The notes below the pieces were generated by a model that did not search any database, was not told the DNA's origin, and worked only from the letters and a program-made list of their open reading frames with translations. From positions 1-5,172 of the forward strand of contig CAZVUN010000168.1 of the NCBI GenBank assembly GCA_964629975.1: 5,172 nt of DNA. Reading direction: 5' to 3'. Source of the DNA: G020354085 sp964629975. Lineage in GTDB: Bacteria > Pseudomonadota > Gammaproteobacteria > Acidiferrobacterales > Sulfurifustaceae. Positions 1 to 5,172 of the stretch are shown here, in pieces. Both the position numbers and the translations under genes were made by a program. How positions within the stretch are numbered: position 1 is the stretch's first letter; every line of letters starts with the position of its first letter.

Positions 1-14
1 GGGCCCGGGCTTTT

Positions 15-63
15 AAAAAACCGCGCCCCTGACAGCGCGCGGCCCGGGATTGCCCGGGCCGCG
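15..63 (-). terminator. Probable Rho-independent terminator of the asmA-mutY-yggX cluster
   Basis: Read on the minus strand, the 67 bases after the yggX stop hold a perfect 11-bp GC-only hairpin (arms 53-63 and 38-48, loop 49-52). A second possible hairpin has arms 37-42 and 21-26 with a 10-nt loop, and is followed at once by six T residues (20-15). The two share bases 38-42, so they exclude each other. The second has the classical terminator layout, with the U-tract right after the stem. The T-run is followed by AAAA and another copy of the GCCCGGGC palindrome (3-10). The site may therefore also serve a convergent gene left of the window, which cannot be seen. No gene is visible in 1-67. Confidence 0.75.
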
Positions 64-67
64 GTGC

Positions 68-346
68 CTACTTCTTGCGCTGTGGCGGGACGAACTGCGG
101 CGGCGGCTCGGACCCCGAGCCGAAGAAGAACTTCTCCATCTCGCCCTCGATGAACTTGCGTGCCTTGGGATCGAGGGGGTTGAGCCGGTACTCGTTCATC
201 AGCATGGTCTGGTGATTCATCCACGCGCGCCACGCCTCCTTCGAGACGTTGTCGAAGATGCGCTTGCCGAGCTCGCCCGGGTAGGGCGGGAAATCCAGAC
301 CCTCGGCCTCGCGGCCGAGCTTGATGCACTTCACGGTACGGGCCAT
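68..346 (-). CDS. yggX: Probable Fe(2+)-trafficking protein YggX
   Basis: A 92-residue protein, close to the usual 90-91 of the family. It aligns almost throughout with my memory of E. coli YggX: an MARTVKC start with the conserved Cys7, then REAEGLDFPPYPGELGKR, SKEAW, the QTMLMNE segment, and an acidic/aromatic C-terminal helix ending in a Lys-rich tail. Family members are small soluble cytoplasmic proteins linked to iron handling and to protecting 4Fe-4S enzymes from oxidative damage. The ATG shares one base with the TAA stop of mutY (TAATG), so translation is probably coupled. A GAGGAA ribosome-binding site lies six bases upstream, inside mutY. The mutY-yggX pair is conserved in gammaproteobacteria. 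It is the last gene of the cluster, ahead of the terminator hairpins. Nothing appears truncated. Confidence 0.96.
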   Translation of the reverse strand: MARTVKCIKLGREAEGLDFPPYPGELGKRIFDNVSKEAWRAWMNHQTMLMNEYRLNPLDPKARKFIEGEMEKFFFGSGSEPPPQFVPPQRKK

Positions 347-1416
347 TACAGGTTCCTCGACGGCTGTTTCCGCTGCCGCCCTTGCCGCTCCGGGGCCGGA
401 GTCGTCAGTTGCTCGAGCAGTCTCTTTACCGGTGCGGGCAGTCCGCGCACATCCGGTCGGCGCACGTTATACCAGACTGTCGGGTTGGCCTCCATCGCCC
501 GGGTGGTTGTCCCCTGTAGCTGCGCGGGAATCGGCGTGATGTCGAGATGAAAGTGACTGAAGCTGTGGCGAAACGCCGGCCAGGGTTGCTGTGGTGCGAT
601 GTCGAGGCCGAACGCGGCGCGCGCAAAGCCACGCACGTCCGCGTGTTCACATTGCGGCAGGCTCCACAGCCCGCCCCACAGCCCCGCGGGTGGCTGGCGC
701 ACCAGCAGCACGCGCGCGCGTGCATCGCGGATCAGCAGCATGTTGACGCGCCGCACCGGCAGCGCGCGGCGCGCCGCGCGGCGCGGAAATTGCGCGGGCG
801 CGCCAAGGGCGTAGGCACGGCAATCGCGCCTGAGCGGACACTCGCCGCAGCGCGGCTGCTGCCGGCGGCACACGGTGGCGCCCAGGTCCATGATCGCCTG
901 CGTGTAGTCGGCGACACGCGCGCGCGGTGTGTGGTGCTCGGCCAGCTGCCACAATTGGCGCTCGGTCGCGGCAGCGTTCACCGCGGCGTCGATTGCGTGG
1001 TAGCGCGCCAGCACGCGTTTGACGTTGCCGTCGAGGATGGCATGGCGCGCGCCGAAGGCGAGCGCCAGGATCGCGCCTGCGGTCGAGCGGCCGACACCGG
1101 GCAGGGCCGCCACCGCGTCGAAGTCGCGCGGGAAGCGGCTGCCGTGTTCACTGACGATGCGCCGCGCGGCCTCGTGCAGATGGCGGGCACGCGCGTAGTA
1201 GCCGAGGCCGGTCCACAGGTGCAGGACCTCGTTGCGGCGCGCGCGCGCCAGTCGCTGCACCGTTGGAAAGCGTTGCAGGAAGCGCTCGTAGTAGGGGATG
1301 ACGGTTGCGACCTGCGTCTGCTGGAGCATGATCTCCGAGACCCAGATGGCATACGGATCGCGCGAGCGTTTCCACGGCAGGCGCTTGCGGCCATGGCGGT
1401 CATACCAGCGCAGCAA
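346..1416 (-). CDS. mutY: Adenine DNA glycosylase MutY
   Basis: MutY excises adenine mispaired with 8-oxoguanine and so prevents G:C to T:A transversions. Numbered from the TTG at 1416 (356 residues; E. coli has 350), the order is: LPW segment at 13-15; catalytic glutamate E28 in SEIMLQQTQVATV; helix-hairpin-helix LPGVGRSTAGAIL at 105-117 followed by catalytic aspartate D129 in LDGNVKRVLAR; a 4Fe-4S cluster C183-x6-C190-x2-C193-x5-C199; and a C-terminal NUDIX-like 8-oxoG recognition domain with GLWGGLWSLPQ and the FSHFHLD motif. All catalytic and cluster residues are present. The start is uncertain. No ATG or GTG lies in a plausible place. TTG 1416 trims the first helix compared with E. coli, while CTG 1428 (360 residues) keeps more of it. 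An in-frame ATG at 1662 would add 82 Ser/Arg/Pro-rich residues that are only the shadow of the upstream gene. The stop overlaps the yggX start. Confidence 0.95.
   Translation of the reverse strand: MLRWYDRHGRKRLPWKRSRDPYAIWVSEIMLQQTQVATVIPYYERFLQRFPTVQRLARARRNEVLHLWTGLGYYARARHLHEAARRIVSEHGSRFPRDFDAVAALPGVGRSTAGAILALAFGARHAILDGNVKRVLARYHAIDAAVNAAATERQLWQLAEHHTPRARVADYTQAIMDLGATVCRRQQPRCGECPLRRDCRAYALGAPAQFPRRAARRALPVRRVNMLLIRDARARVLLVRQPPAGLWGGLWSLPQCEHADVRGFARAAFGLDIAPQQPWPAFRHSFSHFHLDITPIPAQLQGTTTRAMEANPTVWYNVRRPDVRGLPAPVKRLLEQLTTPAPERQGRQRKQPSRNL
353..358 (-). promoter_or_regulatory. Ribosome-binding site of yggX
   Basis: Minus-strand GAGGAA ends six bases before the yggX ATG and lies inside the last codons of mutY. 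It supports the TAATG start and argues that yggX can recruit ribosomes itself as well as by coupling. Confidence 0.7.
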
Positions 1417-1435
1417 AGGCCGCGACAGTGCGTGC

Positions 1436-1996
1436 TCAGGGTTCGGCGGCGAGCCGCTCGAGCCGCGCGGCGATGTCTTCGAGCTCCTGGTGCAGGCGTG
1501 CCTTGATGAGCCACGGGCCGATGAGCGGCGGGACGAAGAACGCAGGCGCGAATTCGGCCTGGTACGTGAGGCGCGTCCCGCCGGCGTGCGGCTGGAGCTG
1601 CCAGAGTTCGCGGGCATGGGTGAAGTCGCTTGCGGCCGGATCGGCGAGGGTGAGGATATCACCGTTGGCGCGGCGCTCGACCGCCATCACGCGGCGCACG
1701 GTCCGGCAGAAGATCAGCACGCAGGCGCGCAGCACGATGCGCACCTGCGGTTCGCTCCCGGCCACCGCCGGCAGGCGGCGGCTCTCCACGATATGCGCCG
1801 AGAGTCGCTCCAGGTGGTCGTAGTCGGTGAGCAGCGCGCGTACCGGTGTCGTCGGTGCCGCGAGGTCGACCACGAAATCGAGGCGATAGCGCCCGGCCTC
1901 GTGCCGGACCGCGGCGCGCTCGAAGCGCGCCGCCAGCGCGGCCGTGGCACAGGCGGCACACAGCAGCACGACGGCGGTGGCGCGCGCGCGGCGCAC
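1436..1996 (-). CDS. Putative exported SRPBCC (START-like/polyketide cyclase-type) protein
   Basis: A 186-residue protein starting with GTG, five bases after the asmA stop. The N-terminus is a likely Sec signal peptide: basic RRAR, a hydrophobic stretch at about 6-22, and cleavage near ALAA/RF. Neither cysteine in it has a proper lipobox, so a soluble periplasmic protein is more likely than a lipoprotein. The mature part suggests a small START/SRPBCC fold: a first strand (YRLDFVVDLAAP), a helix with TDYDHLERLSAHI as in cyclase/coenzyme Q-binding type proteins, alternating strands (VRIVLRACVLIFC, GGTRLTYQAEFAP), then FFVPPLIGPWLIKARL and a long C-terminal helix. That family binds hydrophobic ligands in a cavity; the ligand here is unknown. 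Family assignment is from pattern recognition only. Its stop lies just ahead of mutY, so the two are probably co-transcribed. Confidence 0.8.
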   Translation of the reverse strand: MRRARATAVVLLCAACATAALAARFERAAVRHEAGRYRLDFVVDLAAPTTPVRALLTDYDHLERLSAHIVESRRLPAVAGSEPQVRIVLRACVLIFCRTVRRVMAVERRANGDILTLADPAASDFTHARELWQLQPHAGGTRLTYQAEFAPAFFVPPLIGPWLIKARLHQELEDIAARLERLAAEP

Positions 1997-2001
1997 GGGC
2001 C

Positions 2002-3903
2002 TCAGCGCTTCCTGAACAGCTTCTCGAGGCCCCTCTCGATCTGCTTCTCGGCTTCTTTCCTGGCCAATGCCTTGGTGTCCGGCCGGTACTTGAGTGCGGA
2101 GAACGGCCCCTCGACGCGCAGCGGCACCGAGCCCAGCGTGAGCACGTAATCGATCCGGTCCTGCGTGAGGTCCACGCGGCCCTTGCCGGTGATGCGCGCC
2201 AGCCCCGGCGCGTCGATCACGAGATCGTCATTGCGCAGCACGCCGCCCGCGATCTGCGCGCTGCCGCCGAGGCGGGTGAAGCGCGTCTGCTCTCCCGGTT
2301 TGGGCGCGAGCTCCGTCAGCGCCCCGAGCTGCTTCTGCTTGATCGCGGTCTCGATGGTATCGACGAAGCGCTTGAGATCGATGCCCTGGAGGGTGCCGTC
2401 CTGCACCGCGAACTGGGCCTGGCCGGCGAGCGAGGTCTTGATGGCCGGTACGGTCGCGCCCTCGGCGGTGAGTTTCGCGCTGATGTTGGCGGCGCCGGTG
2501 AACCTGTCGATGCCGGCGACGTCCTTGAGCAGCGGCGCGAGCTGCACGCCGCTGAGCGTCTCCTCGAAGCGCAGCTTCGGCTTGGGTGCGCGCACGTCGA
2601 TGGTATCGGTGCCCTGATAGCTGCCCTGGTAGAGCCGCGCCTGGTTCGGACCCATCTGCACCACGCCGTCGCGCGCCCGGATCTGCACCGTCGCCTCGCT
2701 GAGCTGCGCGCCGTAGGCCTTGAGCTTGCCGATGCGCAGGCGCGCCTGGGCATCGAGCGTGCGCAGCGTCGCGACCGGGATCAGGACGGCGGCCGCGACC
2801 GGTGGCGCCACCGCGGGCGCGGTCTGGGTCGCGGGCGCACCCGAGGCGGCGGGCAGGTAGCGGTCGATATCGATCGCATCGAGCGCGAGCTCGGCGCGAT
2901 ACGCCGGCTTGGCGAAATCCTGGATCGACGCCGTTCCCGTCAGGCGCGTGTCATCGAGCGATAGCGCGAGATCGTTCACCGCCGCGCGGGTCGCGGTTGC
3001 CGCGAACTGCGTCTTGAGTGCGACCCGGGTCAAGGCCGTCTTGTCGGTCGCGTCGTACTTGATGCCGAGCTTGTCGAGCAAGGTACGCGCGTTGAAGGTC
3101 GCGACGTCGAGCGCGCCGGTGAAGCTCGGGGCGTCGAGGAGCTTGCTGCCCTTGAAGTGGCCGGTGAGCTTGAGCTCGCCCAGGCCGAGCGCAAGGCTCG
3201 GCACATCGAGCGCCTGCTGCTCGGGATCGAAGCTGGCGCGGCCCTTGAGATCGACACGGGTGCGCAGCGGCGGTTGACTCGCTTCGATGTCGAAGCCGAG
3301 CACCAGGTCGACCGGCTGTTTGGGCGTGAGCGCGCCGGTCGTCAGCGCGAGGTTGCGCAGCGCATAGCGCGCGCCGCTCGCCTGGTCGTGCCACGACAGG
3401 CTCGCCTTGCGAATCTCGATGCCGTTGACCGCGAGTGCCGGTAGCGCAGCAGCCGGTGCCGGCGCCTCGGCCGGTTTCGGCTTGGGCCCGGCTTTGGCGG
3501 CGGCGAGCAGGTCGTCCCAGTTGGTCACGCCCTTGGCGTTGCGCGCGAGCACCAGGTCGAAGCCGGTGAGCACGACGGTGTCGACCGCCACCTGACCGCG
3601 CAGCAGCGGCAGCACCTTGACCTTCACACCGAACGACTCGAGCCGGGCGAACGGTTCGGGACCGAAGCCGGGCGCATTGCCGAGGGACAGGCCCTTTGCC
3701 TCGACACCGAGCCATGGAAAGAACGACAGTCCGATCTTGCCGTCGATGCGCAGCTCCCGCCCGGTGCTGTCCTTGACCGCCTGGATGATGGTGCCCTTGT
3801 ACTTGTTGGGGTCGAGGAGCAGCGTCAGTGCGATGGCCGCGACCAGCACCAGGGCGACGATCGCCGCGACCGCAAGGGCCACCATCTTGAGTGCTCGGTT
3901 CAT
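2002..3903 (-). CDS. AsmA family protein
   Basis: A 633-residue protein from the ATG at 3903. One N-terminal membrane segment (about residues 7-30) is followed at once by the AsmA hallmark: DPNKYK, then TGRELRIDGKIGLSFFPWLGVEAKGLSLGNAPGF, LPLLRGQVAVDTVVLTG and NWDDLL. Two Ala/Pro-rich linkers (around 140 and 355-376) separate beta-rich segments. The C-terminal AsmA_2 part ends in a charged Lys/Arg helix. AsmA relatives are inner-membrane-anchored periplasmic proteins of the repeating beta-groove type, connected with outer-membrane assembly and lipid transport. The exact role of this member is not known. The start is chosen from an AAAGGA site seven bases upstream and from family alignment. 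The frame stays open to 3996, but that extension runs through the tRNA T arm and the intron end. I leave out a gene symbol because several AsmA paralogues exist. Composition matches mutY, unlike the intron. Confidence 0.93.
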   Translation of the reverse strand: MNRALKMVALAVAAIVALVLVAAIALTLLLDPNKYKGTIIQAVKDSTGRELRIDGKIGLSFFPWLGVEAKGLSLGNAPGFGPEPFARLESFGVKVKVLPLLRGQVAVDTVVLTGFDLVLARNAKGVTNWDDLLAAAKAGPKPKPAEAPAPAAALPALAVNGIEIRKASLSWHDQASGARYALRNLALTTGALTPKQPVDLVLGFDIEASQPPLRTRVDLKGRASFDPEQQALDVPSLALGLGELKLTGHFKGSKLLDAPSFTGALDVATFNARTLLDKLGIKYDATDKTALTRVALKTQFAATATRAAVNDLALSLDDTRLTGTASIQDFAKPAYRAELALDAIDIDRYLPAASGAPATQTAPAVAPPVAAAVLIPVATLRTLDAQARLRIGKLKAYGAQLSEATVQIRARDGVVQMGPNQARLYQGSYQGTDTIDVRAPKPKLRFEETLSGVQLAPLLKDVAGIDRFTGAANISAKLTAEGATVPAIKTSLAGQAQFAVQDGTLQGIDLKRFVDTIETAIKQKQLGALTELAPKPGEQTRFTRLGGSAQIAGGVLRNDDLVIDAPGLARITGKGRVDLTQDRIDYVLTLGSVPLRVEGPFSALKYRPDTKALARKEAEKQIERGLEKLFRKR

Positions 3904-3910
3904 GCGCGCT

Positions 3911-3916
3911 TCCTTT
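3911..3916 (-). promoter_or_regulatory. Ribosome-binding site fixing the asmA start
   Basis: Minus-strand AAAGGA ends seven bases before the ATG at 3903. It lies in the 28-base gap between the tRNA CCA end and the gene. This is the main sequence reason to prefer 3903 over the in-frame ATG at 3996. Confidence 0.75.
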
Positions 3917-3931
3917 GCCGGGCGGGGCAAC

Positions 3932-3966
3932 TGGAGCGGGTGATGGGAATCGAACCCACGTCTAAA
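3932..3966 (-). tRNA. 3' part (exon 2) of a tRNA-Gly gene split by a group II intron
   Basis: Read on the minus strand: TTT (end of the anticodon stem, 3966-3964), a 4-nt variable loop AGAC, T-stem GTGGG (3959-3955), T-loop TTCGATT (3954-3948), T-stem CCCAT, acceptor strand CACCCGC (3942-3936), discriminator T (3935) and encoded CCA (3934-3932). The implied 5' acceptor strand is GCGGGTG. G1-C72, C2-G71 and U73 are glycine identity features, and a 4-nt variable loop fits the UCC and CCC glycine isoacceptors. The D arm, anticodon and 5' acceptor strand are absent. The fragment starts exactly at the predicted intron end, so the rest should lie beyond the 5' end of the intron, outside the window. 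The anticodon cannot be read. A dead remnant is possible, but the T and acceptor parts look intact. Confidence 0.8.
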
Positions 3967-4004
3967 GTCGGGTAAGGAGTGGGCCTCGCGGCCCACTCCT
4001 CCCC
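3967..4004 (-). ncRNA. Group II intron domain VI, branch point and 3' splice site
   Basis: A 10-bp stem (3999-3990 with 3985-3976) is closed by a GCGA tetraloop. It continues with A4000-T3975 and the wobble G4001-T3974. Then A3973 is left unpaired, and three G-C pairs follow (4002-4004 with 3972-3970). A3973 is the seventh base from the predicted end, the usual place of the branch-point adenosine. The intron is taken to end with GAC at 3969-3967. Confidence 0.88.
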
Positions 4005-4007
4005 TCG

Positions 4008-4041
4008 GAACTGCACGTGAGAGTTTCCCCTCATACAGCTC
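4008..4041 (-). ncRNA. Group II intron domain V (catalytic hairpin)
   Basis: Exactly 34 nt. It starts GAGC with the catalytic AGC triad (the G pairs with U, as is typical), and has a 2-nt bulge (CG at positions 25-26) and a GAAA tetraloop at 15-18. Every other position pairs by Watson-Crick or G-U rules. It begins nine bases after the maturase stop codon. The integrity of the hairpin suggests that the ribozyme has been kept under selection or arrived recently. Confidence 0.93.
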
Positions 4042-4049
4042 GAGCAGCC

Positions 4050-5172
4050 CTAAAAGCCTCCCTGTCGGGAGACCGGCGGTTTCACATGTTTCCTGCCCCG
4101 GCTGTGTAGCTGCCGATGGCGGTTTTCATGTCTGAGTTCCAGGTTGGTCAGTTTATCCGAGCCTGCATAACACCGCCAAACCTTGTGATGGAGATGCCAT
4201 CCCGATTTTGCGGTGATCGGTTGGAGACAGGAGGGGCACCGACCATCCTGCTTATTCCAGAGCCAGTGCAGCTTCCGCTTGCCCGCTAAGGTACGATTCA
4301 TTTTCCATCCGAGTCGGATTTCAAAATATTCGTCCCATGTCGGATCAAACGGGTTTGCCTCGGCCTTGATCTTCACGTGTCGACGGATTTTGATGTCCGA
4401 CAACCGCGCCAGCGATTCCGTGCCGGAAGCGAACATCCAATCTCGATTCAGCGTGGAGTGAAAATACCGTTGCTTCACCCAGCGCTTGTTCTTTGTCGGA
4501 TGTCGCCGCTTGGCCCACCGCCAAAGCCCCCGGAAGATGTGATGGTCCAACTTGGCGAACGCGCGCGATGACGTCTGGGAGGCGTGGTAGTTGCCCCATC
4601 CTGTAATCACAGGGTTGAGCAACCGTATCAACTCCTCCTGTTTCGCCATTCGCAGCTTTCGCAAGATATCGCGCACCTTTCCGTAGAGCTGCTGCATGTT
4701 TCCTTTGGCCGGTTTGATCAGAAGTTTGTGGTTGTACTTCCGGACATTCCAGCCAAGGAAGTCGAAACCGTCCGTGACGTGGGTGACCTTGGTCTTACTG
4801 GGCGAGAGACACAAACCGCGTTCCGCCAGAAAGGCTTCGATCACGGGTTTGACCTCGTGCTCCAGTAGCTCTTGCGAGCGCCCGGTCACCACGAAGTCAT
4901 CCGCATAAAGAACGAAATGGACCTTGTGCTGGCGCTTGAAGCGCATCGCGAGGACGCGCTCCAGACCATCGAGGACCCTGTTTGCCAGCGTAGGCGAAAT
5001 GATTCCGCCTTGCGGTGTTCCGGCTTCCGTTGGAAACAAGCGACCCTTTTTTTCGACGTATCCGGCTTTCAGCCATTCGCGCAGCATCGTCCGGTCGATC
5101 GGAATGCATTGCAGCATCCAGCGGCGGCTGTCAAGGTAGTTGTCGCGTCCATCTACGCCGCCTCCTGCAGAA
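4050..5172 (-). CDS. ltrA: Group II intron reverse transcriptase/maturase with HNH domain, 5'-partial
   Basis: The multifunctional protein of the intron: it helps splicing, copies the RNA and may nick target DNA. The frame is open to the window edge, so the ATG at 5117 is internal. Numbered from that Met (355 residues): IPIDRTMLREWLKAGY at 5-20; RT motif GTPQGGIISP at 33-42; catalytic YADD at 71-74; FLGW at 120-123; maturase domain X around 135-230 with LLNPVITGWGNYH (167-179); HNH domain with CPSC at 294-297, HH at 310-311, N325 and H334. In comparable introns the last motif is usually NCH; here it is NRH, with Arg333 where a zinc-binding Cys is expected. The 18 residues upstream of Met 5117 match the usual RT motif A poorly. 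Otherwise no frameshift or stop is seen. ltrA is used as the general family symbol. Confidence 0.92.
   Translation of the reverse strand, partial: SAGGGVDGRDNYLDSRRWMLQCIPIDRTMLREWLKAGYVEKKGRLFPTEAGTPQGGIISPTLANRVLDGLERVLAMRFKRQHKVHFVLYADDFVVTGRSQELLEHEVKPVIEAFLAERGLCLSPSKTKVTHVTDGFDFLGWNVRKYNHKLLIKPAKGNMQQLYGKVRDILRKLRMAKQEELIRLLNPVITGWGNYHASQTSSRAFAKLDHHIFRGLWRWAKRRHPTKNKRWVKQRYFHSTLNRDWMFASGTESLARLSDIKIRRHVKIKAEANPFDPTWDEYFEIRLGWKMNRTLAGKRKLHWLWNKQDGRCPSCLQPITAKSGWHLHHKVWRCYAGSDKLTNLELRHENRHRQLHSRGRKHVKPPVSRQGGF

Larger units (their letters stand above)
3967..5172 (-). mobile_element. Group II intron, 3' portion (5' part beyond the window)
   Basis: The segment holds an intron-encoded reverse transcriptase/maturase in what must be domain IV, followed at the right distance by domain V and domain VI, and ends in GAC, fitting the AY rule for group II 3' ends. 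Domain V is 34 nt and is separated by 3 nt from domain VI, as in IIB-type introns. Domains I-III, the exon-binding sites, the 5' GUGYG end and the N-terminal third or more of the protein are not in the window, so the intron cannot be called complete. It is less GC-rich than asmA and mutY, which fits acquisition from elsewhere. The target seems to be a tRNA-Gly gene. Confidence 0.9.

Noticed and set aside
547..1506. Long plus-strand open frame (319 residues) opposite mutY
   Set aside because: It is antisense to a gene with all catalytic MutY motifs. Its Arg/Ala/His-rich product has no recognisable domain and is typical of a GC-rich shadow frame.
1417..1662. N-terminal extension of MutY to the ATG at 1662
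   Set aside because: The extra 82 residues are Ser/Arg/Pro-rich and overlap the coding C-terminus of the SRPBCC protein; MutY proteins do not have such a domain.
1298..2149. Plus-strand open frame opposite the SRPBCC gene and mutY start
   Set aside because: It spans several real genes on the other strand and its low-complexity product has no family features.
1846..2964. Plus-strand open frame (372 residues) opposite asmA
   Set aside because: Arg/Ala/Leu-rich shadow of a clear AsmA gene, with no motif.
2951..3715. Second minus-strand frame of 254 residues inside asmA
   Set aside because: Arg/Ala/Gly-rich out-of-frame reading of the same gene; no sign of a frameshift in asmA.
3932..3966. tRNA 3' end as an attachment site of a genomic island
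   Set aside because: Islands often leave duplicated tRNA ends, but here a group II intron 3' end joins the tRNA exactly at the splice site and no integrase or second copy is seen. Interruption by the intron is the simpler reading, although the 5' exon is not visible.
1..5172. CRISPR arrays, toxin-antitoxin pairs, phage or defence genes
   Set aside because: No regularly spaced repeats and no such protein motifs. The reverse transcriptase carries group II intron hallmarks and intron RNA domains, so a retron or DGR explanation is not needed.

Overview
The window reads as chromosomal DNA of a high-GC proteobacterium. It is most likely a gammaproteobacterium: mutY lies next to yggX as in enteric bacteria, an AsmA-family gene is upstream, and the tRNA 3' end carries an encoded CCA. 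I cannot name the genus. All supported genes lie on the minus strand, so transcription runs from the right edge to the left edge.

Right part (5172 to 3967): the 3' portion of a group II intron. It holds the C-terminal 355 or more residues of a reverse transcriptase/maturase with a C-terminal HNH domain, followed by a textbook 34-nt domain V and a domain VI with a bulged branch-point adenosine. This block is visibly less GC-rich than its surroundings. The 5' end of the intron lies outside the window.

Junction (3966 to 3932): directly after the predicted 3' splice site comes the 3' part of a tRNA, with the last anticodon-stem bases, a 4-nt variable loop, T arm, acceptor strand, discriminator U and CCA. 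The acceptor sequence points to tRNA-Gly. The intron therefore seems to interrupt a tRNA-Gly gene within its anticodon stem. This is the most interesting observation here.

Middle and left part (3903 to 68): a tight co-directional cluster of asmA family gene, periplasmic SRPBCC-like protein gene, mutY and yggX. Gaps are a few bases or overlaps, which suggests one transcript. AsmA-like proteins act at the cell envelope. The SRPBCC protein is probably exported. MutY removes adenine mispaired with 8-oxoguanine, and YggX helps protect iron-sulfur proteins from oxidation; MutY is itself a 4Fe-4S enzyme. The cluster ends in hairpins followed by a T-run at 15-63. Because the tRNA ends only 28 bases before asmA, the tRNA, the intron and the operon are probably co-transcribed.
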